From Oligoflexus sp. (GTDB lineage: Bacteria; Bdellovibrionota_B; Oligoflexia; Oligoflexales; Oligoflexaceae), in the NCBI GenBank assembly GCA_030151925.1, contig JASLCY010000035.1, positions 1 through 6,276 on the forward strand: a DNA stretch of 6,276 nt, given 5' to 3'. The notes beneath the pieces are model-generated. The model searched no databases. It was not told where the DNA came from and saw only the letters and a list, made by a program, of their open reading frames with translations. The position numbers and the translations under genes were made by a program. Of this stretch, positions 1-4,627 are shown in pieces. The first letter of the stretch is position 1; each line of letters starts with the position of its first letter.

Positions 1-845
1 CCCGCGTAGAACGTGCGGGAGCCTATGCGGGAGCCGGCATCGAAGTAGGCGCTGAATCCGGGCACGAGCTCGTAATGCCCGTAGACCCCTTCCTGGATGG
101 GATCCTGCTCGGCGCCCGAGATCACGAGGCCGAGGTAGTTGGTCTGGGTCTCGTCGGAATATTCCATTTTGAGCACAGCTTTTTTGCGGAAATACTTATC
201 GGAAGGCGGCCGGTCCTCGTTGTTCTCGGTCGGTTCGACCAAAGCGACGAAGCTGGTCTGCGCGCTGGGAGCATAGTTCATGCGCACCAGGGCATGGCCG
301 CGCGTCTCGAAGAAATAGGTTTTGTTGAGGCCGGTGTCCCTGAAAATAGGGTTCGAGGGGCTCGCCAGCTCCGCCGGGCCCCATTGATAGTTCTGGTAAC
401 CGGTCACGAACTGCCACTCGTCGCTGGGCTGAGCGGCGACGTAACCCTCGTTCAACCAGAATTTGCTCGTCGTCGTCTGCTTCTTGAACTCGGGCGTATT
501 CTGATCCCGCATCTCTTCCTGGAACTGCGCCCTCGGCCTCAGGACGACCTTATACACGCGCGTGTAATTGGCTTTGAGCTCGGGTCTGAATTCGGTGAGG
601 AAAGTCGTCTTGGGCAGCTGATAAACGGAGTTTTGCGGGTTCGTCTTCTCTTCGATGATGTCGCCCTGCTGCACGGTCCCGAGCAGGGTATAGTTTTGCT
701 CGAAGTGCCAGTGATGCCGCCGCCTCTTCTTTTTCTTCTTCTTCGCGGCGCCTTCGGCCATGGACGCATGAAACGTCACGGAAACGCACAATCCGAGCGT
801 GAGAAACCTCACGATGGCATGAATCCGCGGCGTTGGATCAAACAT
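1..845 (-). CDS. Secreted probable outer-membrane beta-barrel (porin-like) protein, C-terminus off the window
   Basis: This frame is open from an ATG at 845 to the left edge (281 codons), so the gene is partial at its 3' end. Residues 1-30 look like a signal peptide: basic residues R7 and R13, a hydrophobic stretch around 11-25, and a plausible signal peptidase I site after S-M-A30. The mature start carries an unusual basic tract (five Lys, three Arg, two His at 35-44). After that come alternating polar/aromatic segments typical of barrel strands, and a G-Y-Q-N-Y-Q-W-G-P-A-E segment at 148-158 followed by S-P-S-N-P. This resembles the G-x-Q-x-x-x-W-G signature seen in several porin-like families. 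I infer an outer-membrane barrel and do not recognise the exact family or substrate. The ribosome binding site is weak (AAAGA, spacer about 6). The frame stays open upstream without a better start. It lies 58 nt downstream of the epimerase on the same strand and may be co-transcribed. Confidence 0.75.
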   Translation of the reverse strand, partial: MFDPTPRIHAIVRFLTLGLCVSVTFHASMAEGAAKKKKKKRRRHHWHFEQNYTLLGTVQQGDIIEEKTNPQNSVYQLPKTTFLTEFRPELKANYTRVYKVVLRPRAQFQEEMRDQNTPEFKKQTTTSKFWLNEGYVAAQPSDEWQFVTGYQNYQWGPAELASPSNPIFRDTGLNKTYFFETRGHALVRMNYAPSAQTSFVALVEPTENNEDRPPSDKYFRKKAVLKMEYSDETQTNYLGLVISGAEQDPIQEGVYGHYELVPGFSAYFDAGSRIGSRTFYA

Positions 846-903
846 CAAAAGTCTTTCATGGTAAGAGGCTAACTCTACATAGTAACCCGCTCTAAGCCAT
901 GAA

Positions 904-2286
904 TCAATGGGGCCCGAACATCTTTCCTAGGACCTGTTTGCGAAATGCGAAAATCCTCTCGATGTCTCTCCGCACCAGGGCCAGCCCCAGCAGGTCGCCT
1001 AAGAGTCCGAACGGCAAACGATAGCGCACCGTGTCCGTCATCAAAGTCCCGCCGGGCACGGGAAAGAAACGATGCGTATGGTTCCAGACCGCATACGGTC
1101 CCCGCTCTTGGCTGTCGATGAACATATCTTGATCACGCCAGCGCTCGATCAGCGTCCGCCAACGCATCGGCAAACCACGGACCTTCAGTTGGTAGTTGAT
1201 TATGGTTCCTTCGGCGAGTTCAGGCGAACTCATATTCTTGACATGCAGAGATACCGTCGGCGGCGTGATTCGCTGGAGATTTCGGGGATCGCAGAAGAAG
1301 GCAAAGAGCTTTTCGATAGGCAAAGGCATGAATTGCACGGCCTCCAGGCGATGACAGGGGTAGAGCCCTGGCTGCCGGGGCTTGGCCTGAAGATCGAGGG
1401 CATCTATGAAAGCCTCGTTGAGTTTGGAGAATCGGAACTGATAACCGAGCTCTCGCAGGCGCTTGGCCTCCACCCGCTGATCAGCCAGGACGAGCTCGGC
1501 CATCTCCCCTAATGCGAGCTTCGGCAGGAAGGCCGGAACACGCAGAAAACGCGGTTTACGCACGAGATGCGCAAGGGCATCCTGGAAGGCCTGCTGGGTT
1601 ACGGGTTCGGGTGCGACGGCGTTTATGGCTCCGCGATACCGTTCGTCTGCAAGCGCTTTGTCCACGATGCCGATGAGATCGCTGCGGTGAACCCAGCTCA
1701 TCCATTCGTCACCGCTGCCGAGTATCGCTCCCAGTCCTAGGCAAGACGGGATCTTCATCACGGAGAGCAGGCCGCCGCCCGGCCCGAGCACCAGCCCGAA
1801 CCTTAACCTCACCTCACGCTCGACGTTCGGCAGCTTCTGGACTTCCGCCTCCCACTTGCGACAAACTTCGGAGAGAAAACCGTGACCGGGCGGATGATTT
1901 TCCTCGAGGAGAGTCGAGCCGGCGTTCGGATAGTAGCCGATCGCGGAAGCCGAGATGAAACACGATAAAGGTTTGGAGCGTTTGGCCAACGCGCGTCCGA
2001 GCGCTTGCGTGGAGAGGATGCGGGAGTCGAGGATTCGCTGCTTTTGTCGGGCCGACCAAGGCCACTTGGCGATCGATTCGCCGGCCAGATGGATGATGCC
2101 GTCGTAGGAGTCGAGCGGTTCGGGGCAGTCGACTTTCTCCATATCCCATATCAGGAATTTAGAGGGCAGGCCCCAATCCTTCTGCTTATGGCGGGAGACC
2201 AAGGTCAGCTCGTGCCCGGCCTTCGTCAGCTCTAGGCAGAGGGTTTTCCCGATAAACCCCGTGCCGCCCGTAATCAGCAGGCCCAT
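904..2286 (-). CDS. TIGR01777-family (YfcH-like) NAD(P)-dependent epimerase fused to a C-terminal SRPBCC domain
   Basis: This 460-residue protein has two parts. Residues 1-297 align by eye along their whole length with E. coli YfcH, an atypical extended short-chain dehydrogenase/epimerase. It has the dinucleotide-binding G7-G-T-G10-F-I-G13, H-L-A-G-E at 66-70, S-A-S-A-I-G-Y-Y at 112-119 with the likely catalytic Tyr, W-x-S-W-V-H near 195-200, and the family's end (G-Y-x-F-R-F at 281-286). Residues about 315-456 form a second domain resembling the SRPBCC/START-like ligand-binding fold (P-I-E-K-L-F-A-F-F-x-D-P-x-N-L-x-R-I-T-P-P, then W-R-x-x-I, then a D-x-V-R-Y-x-L-P-F-G strand). YfcH alone is about 300 residues, so this is a fusion. 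The substrate is unknown for the family. An AAGGAG at 2293-2298 sits 6 nt before the ATG. The gene starts 26 nt after the CheY-like gene on the same strand, so co-transcription is likely. The product looks cytoplasmic, with no signal peptide. Confidence 0.93.
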   Translation of the reverse strand: MGLLITGGTGFIGKTLCLELTKAGHELTLVSRHKQKDWGLPSKFLIWDMEKVDCPEPLDSYDGIIHLAGESIAKWPWSARQKQRILDSRILSTQALGRALAKRSKPLSCFISASAIGYYPNAGSTLLEENHPPGHGFLSEVCRKWEAEVQKLPNVEREVRLRFGLVLGPGGGLLSVMKIPSCLGLGAILGSGDEWMSWVHRSDLIGIVDKALADERYRGAINAVAPEPVTQQAFQDALAHLVRKPRFLRVPAFLPKLALGEMAELVLADQRVEAKRLRELGYQFRFSKLNEAFIDALDLQAKPRQPGLYPCHRLEAVQFMPLPIEKLFAFFCDPRNLQRITPPTVSLHVKNMSSPELAEGTIINYQLKVRGLPMRWRTLIERWRDQDMFIDSQERGPYAVWNHTHRFFPVPGGTLMTDTVRYRLPFGLLGDLLGLALVRRDIERIFAFRKQVLGKMFGPH

Positions 2287-2300
2287 TCCCCGCTCCTTGA

Positions 2301-2316
2301 ATAACCATTTGGTTAT
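2301..2316. repeat. Inverted repeat across the CheY-like stop codon
   Basis: ATAACCA-TT-TGGTTAT has 7-bp perfect arms and covers the stop codon of the receiver gene (2313-2315). In RNA it would form a 6-bp stem with a 4-nt loop just 2 nt upstream of the epimerase's AAGGAG. There is no downstream U-run on either strand, so it is not an intrinsic terminator. A role in separating or tuning expression of the two genes is possible but unproven. Confidence 0.35.
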
Positions 2317-2693
2317 GGTGAGTTTTCGCGCGAAAGAATTTTCTCGATCGCAGCGATGACTTTAGCAGGAGCCATCGGCTTTACAATCCAAGCGAGGATA
2401 CCCACGGCTTTGCCGGCGCCTTTGACCTCAGGCGTGGCTTCGGTTGTAAGCATGAGAATGGGAACCTTGCCGTAAGCTGGAAGCGCACGCACTTTGGAGA
2501 CCATGGTGATGCCATCCATCTTCGGCATGTTGAAATCGGTGATAATGAGCTTGACATCGCTATGAGCGGTGGCCACCTGCAGCCCATCCGCCCCATCAAT
2601 GCCTTCGACCACCTCGTACCCCGCGTCTTCCAAGGCTTCACGCAGCTGCACACGCAAGGTTTCCGAGTCATCGACGATCAAGATTTTGGCCAC
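2313..2693 (-). CDS. Stand-alone CheY-like response regulator receiver
   Basis: This is a single receiver domain of 126 residues with no output domain. All phosphotransfer residues are present: the acidic pair D8-D9 (I-L-I-V-D-D-S), phosphoacceptor D53 in I-I-T-D-F-N-M-P-K-M-D-G, T83 in L-M-L-T-T-E, and K105 in W-I-V-K-P. W102 occupies the aromatic switch position (Tyr106 in E. coli CheY). I chose the GTG at 2693 because it gives the usual M-A-K-I-L-I-V-D-D start and is preceded by GGGAG (7-nt spacer) with AAGG closer in. An ATG six codons upstream (2711) is in frame but has only a poor ribosome binding site. The protein should be phosphorylated by a histidine kinase encoded elsewhere and act by protein-protein contact. 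The neighbour transcribed divergently is a CheX-like protein, a plausible phosphatase for it. The epimerase follows 26 nt downstream. Confidence 0.95.
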   Translation of the reverse strand: MAKILIVDDSETLRVQLREALEDAGYEVVEGIDGADGLQVATAHSDVKLIITDFNMPKMDGITMVSKVRALPAYGKVPILMLTTEATPEVKGAGKAVGILAWIVKPMAPAKVIAAIEKILSRENSP

Positions 2694-2723
2694 GATCCTT
2701 CTCCCTGTCATTCGAATTCCATG

Positions 2724-2740
2724 ATACTATTCAATAGGAT
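2724..2740. promoter_or_regulatory. 17-bp near-palindrome in the CheY/CheX-like divergent gap, candidate operator
   Basis: The sequence is ATACTATTCAATAGGAT: arms of 8 bp around a central C with one mismatched pair, and a perfect inner CTATT-C-AATAG. It is an AT-rich island inside the short gap between two divergent signalling genes, where both promoters must lie if they are local. TAGTAT (minus strand, 2724-2729) and TAGGAT (plus strand, 2735-2740) each match the -10 consensus at 4 of 6 positions. I see no convincing -35 on either side. Confidence 0.3.
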
Positions 2741-2759
2741 AGATGGGAAAGGACGAATG

Positions 2760-3332
2760 ATGCCGCATCAGGCGCCAAAGGGCTTTCGCGCCCTCAAAGA
2801 CAAGAGCCCCGCCTTGCAGAGGACGATTCGCCTGCTTTCGCAGTCGAGCTTCGAGGCCATCGCTCGCACCTCCATCGAGACCATCAGCGACAGCCTCGAG
2901 GCCGACGCCTTCCTCTACGGCTCGCACCTCAGCATGATACAGATCGCGGCGAAAGACTTCCGCATCACCTTTAAAGCCCACTTCAACCTGGTCGGCAATC
3001 CCACCTTCTCCCGCAAGAAAACCGGCGAGAAAGCGATACTCGACCTCTTCATGGAATACTGCAACCTCGTCGCCGGCGGCCTCAGCCAGGAGCTTCATCA
3101 GAACGGTCACGTTTCGGGGATGTCCCTCCCCTTCGCGACCACCGGATTCGTGGAGTTGATCGCTTCGGACGAGGTCAAGCCTTCCTGCTACGCCGACTAC
3201 TGGACATTGGCGGGCGCCGGCTTTCGTTTCACCTGCACGGCCGTGCTCGACCTTTTGAACGATACCTGCCTCGATGGTTTCAAGAGCCTGGCGGACAATA
3301 CCCAGGCGCGCGGCGATATCGAATTCCTATGA
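2760..3332 (+). CDS. CheX-like protein (candidate CheY~P phosphatase)
   Basis: This 190-residue protein has no signal peptide or membrane segment. The core looks like the CheC/CheX/FliY phosphatase fold. Residues 27-50 are a helix (S-F-E-A-I-A-R-T-S-I-E-T-I). Strands follow at about 57-78, and then comes a helix with the family's E-x-x-N motif at E99-Y-C-N102 followed by L-V-A-G-G. Next is S-x-S-L-P at about 119-124, as in CheX proteins where the conserved helix is followed by an s-l-P strand. The region after about 132 continues with short strands and a helix. In CheX the E-x-x-N side chains assist hydrolysis of the CheY aspartyl phosphate. That activity is inferred here. Start: AAAGGA at 2748-2753 lies 6 nt before the ATG at 2760. 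ATGs at 2757 and 2721 are in frame, the latter without a ribosome binding site. It is divergent from the CheY-like gene, and its TGA overlaps the convergent phosphatase gene by 6 bp. An alternative is an uncharacterised CheC-superfamily adaptor without phosphatase activity. Confidence 0.82.
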   Translation: MPHQAPKGFRALKDKSPALQRTIRLLSQSSFEAIARTSIETISDSLEADAFLYGSHLSMIQIAAKDFRITFKAHFNLVGNPTFSRKKTGEKAILDLFMEYCNLVAGGLSQELHQNGHVSGMSLPFATTGFVELIASDEVKPSCYADYWTLAGAGFRFTCTAVLDLLNDTCLDGFKSLADNTQARGDIEFL

Positions 3333-4550
3333 GATTTTCTTCACATCGAAGGTGACGAGCGTCACGTCGTCGATCAGCGGCTGGCCGTTGAAGAAGGTGA
3401 ACGCGTCGTCGACCAGCGCGTCGCGGAATTCTTCCAGCGGTTTCTCGGCGTGCTTCAGGATCGATCGCCTGAAGTTTCCTGCCCCATACATCTTCCGTTC
3501 CGGATTGCGGCATTCGACGAAGCCGTCGGTGTACAGCACGAGCCGGTCGCCGGCGTGAACCTCGCTGGCTTTCTCCGTGAAGACGGTATCGAGCGCATAA
3601 CCGATCAGAGTGCCTTGGACGACGATGGCTTCGGGGTTGCGCGCGCCGGGGCGACGATCGTGCCTTAAAACGAAGGGAAAGTTGTGCGCGGCGTTCGAGG
3701 CTCGCATGACTTTATTGCGATGGTCGATCACGACCGCGAAGAAGGTCATGTAGATCCCGCCCTTGAACGTCGTGCAGACGATGTCGTTGATTTCCGTGAG
3801 GAGCCTGGCCGGCGATATGGGTTGAGCGGATTGATAGTTGCGTTTCGCGAAGGACAGGCACGCGGCCTGGGTCATCGCGGTGACGAGCGCCGAGGCCGCG
3901 CCGTGGCCGGTTACATCCGCGATGCAGATAAGGTCGGTGTCGAAGCCCAGGTCGAAGGCGCCCCACCAGTCGCCGGAGCATTGCTCGGCCGGTTGGTAGA
4001 ACGAGCTTATCTCCAGGCCTTTGGTCGCAAGATGGGCGGGCGGGAAAAACGCCTGCTGCATGAGTTGGGCGGTCTCGAGTTCGGCTTCCAGCTTCGCGCG
4101 CACGGTGCGGGCTTCGAGGACGTCCGTGATATCGCGTCCCACGAGCAGGTAGAGCTGCCCGCGGCGGTCGCTTACGCCTCGGAAAGGCCTGAGGTTGAAG
4201 AGGACGTCGCGCGTGACGGTTCCCCGTTTGACGCCGAGGGCGAATTCGCGGTCGCCCCAGCCTTCGTTCTTCAGCTCTTCGGTGAGGGCGACGACCCGCA
4301 GCCAGTCGTCATCGGCGAAGAGGCGTGAGACCCCGTGTTCGTGAATGTGATCGTGTTCGACGTGGAGCCACTGGGCAGCGGTCTTGTTGCCCCACACGAC
4401 CCTCCCCTCCTGCGTGATCAGAGCAGTGAAGTCCCGCATCTCATGAACGAGCGATTCCATCGCATCCTTCGCCTTCGTCAGGCTCGTCACCACTTCGTGC
4501 GTGGCGATCATCGTTGCACTGGCTATCTGTTCGCGCGGGCTGAGGGCCAT
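3327..4550 (-). CDS. PAS-domain SpoIIE/PP2C-type serine phosphatase (RsbU-like)
   Basis: This cytoplasmic protein has 407 residues. After a short N-terminal helix, residues about 33-145 form a PAS-like sensor (I-T-Q-E-G-R-V-V-W-G-N-K near 45-56, ending in L-V-G-R-D-I-T-D). A helical linker at 145-168 (A-K-L-E-A-E-L-E-T-A-Q-L-M-Q-Q-A-F-F-P) is the typical connector to the catalytic domain at about 178-403. That domain has the metal-binding acids of the PP2C/SpoIIE family: S-G-D194-W-W, A-D212-V-T-G-H-G, Y-T-D342-G and D394-D395-V-T-L. Relatives such as RsbU dephosphorylate phosphoserine on STAS anti-anti-sigma proteins. The substrate here is unknown, since no STAS gene is nearby. I chose the ATG at 4550: AAAGGA at 4558-4563 gives a 7-nt spacer. 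The longer ATG at 4601 has no ribosome binding site and lies upstream of a TATAAT box that would leave it untranscribed. The stop overlaps the CheX-like stop by 6 bp. Confidence 0.93.
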   Translation of the reverse strand: MALSPREQIASATMIATHEVVTSLTKAKDAMESLVHEMRDFTALITQEGRVVWGNKTAAQWLHVEHDHIHEHGVSRLFADDDWLRVVALTEELKNEGWGDREFALGVKRGTVTRDVLFNLRPFRGVSDRRGQLYLLVGRDITDVLEARTVRAKLEAELETAQLMQQAFFPPAHLATKGLEISSFYQPAEQCSGDWWGAFDLGFDTDLICIADVTGHGAASALVTAMTQAACLSFAKRNYQSAQPISPARLLTEINDIVCTTFKGGIYMTFFAVVIDHRNKVMRASNAAHNFPFVLRHDRRPGARNPEAIVVQGTLIGYALDTVFTEKASEVHAGDRLVLYTDGFVECRNPERKMYGAGNFRRSILKHAEKPLEEFRDALVDDAFTFFNGQPLIDDVTLVTFDVKKIS

Positions 4551-4555
4551 CTTTT

Positions 4556-4573
4556 TGTCCTTTGCAAAGGTCA
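4556..4573. promoter_or_regulatory. 18-bp near-palindrome with perfect 12-bp core, candidate operator
   Basis: The core CCTTTGCAAAGG (4559-4570) is a perfect palindrome. Extending by three bases each side gives TGTCCTTTGCAAAGGTCA with one mismatched pair. It lies between the TATAAT box and the ATG of the phosphatase gene and includes that gene's AAAGGA ribosome binding site (4558-4563). It could be a dimeric repressor site at about +1 to +18. Alternatively it could be a weak RNA hairpin (4-bp stem, 4-nt loop) masking the ribosome binding site. It is also 55 nt from the divergent lipoprotein start, so it could affect both genes. Confidence 0.45.
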
Positions 4574-4580
4574 CTTCAGC

Positions 4581-4586
4581 ATTATA
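4581..4586 (-). promoter_or_regulatory. Candidate -10 box (TATAAT) for the PAS-PP2C phosphatase gene
   Basis: The minus strand reads a perfect TATAAT here, 30 nt upstream of the chosen ATG at 4550. The expected transcription start is near 4573-4576. I see no good -35 hexamer at 16-18 nt spacing (TTCCTC at 17 nt is the nearest), so the promoter may depend on an activator. If used, it excludes the more upstream ATG at 4601 from the transcript. Confidence 0.5.
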
Positions 4587-4627
4587 GGCTGATTGGATCA
4601 TGAGAGGAAGTGAAGAGAGGCGATAAA

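Noticed and set aside
75..872. Long plus-strand frame (265 codons) opposite the outer-membrane protein gene
   Set aside because: It is antisense to a gene with signal peptide and barrel-like sequence. Its translation is rich in R, G, L and V without motifs, and it has no convincing ribosome binding site. G+C-rich coding DNA often leaves such frames open.
897..910. CCAT...ATGG inverted repeat at the end of the epimerase gene, as a terminator
   Set aside because: The 4-bp stem without a U-run is too weak, and it can arise by chance.
2727..3110. Minus-strand frame of 127 codons opposite the CheX-like gene
   Set aside because: It would fill the divergent gap and overlap the CheX-like gene antisense. 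The plus strand carries the E-x-x-N motif and a good ribosome binding site, so this is a shadow.
3352..3365. Hairpin GTGAC-GAGC-GTCAC near the end of the phosphatase gene, as a terminator for the CheX-like transcript
   Set aside because: The stem has only 5 bp, there is no following T-run, and it lies in coding sequence for the conserved D-D-V-T-L region.
3684..4328. Plus-strand frame of 214 codons inside the phosphatase gene
   Set aside because: The opposite strand encodes a complete PAS-PP2C protein with all catalytic motifs. The plus-strand translation is low-complexity in E, G, A and R, and matches nothing I recognise.
4561..4588. Plus-strand promoter for the lipoprotein (TTTGCA, 16 nt, TATAGG)
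   Set aside because: Both hexamers match consensus at only 4 of 6 positions, and the -35 lies inside the palindrome. It is possible, but not strong enough to annotate.
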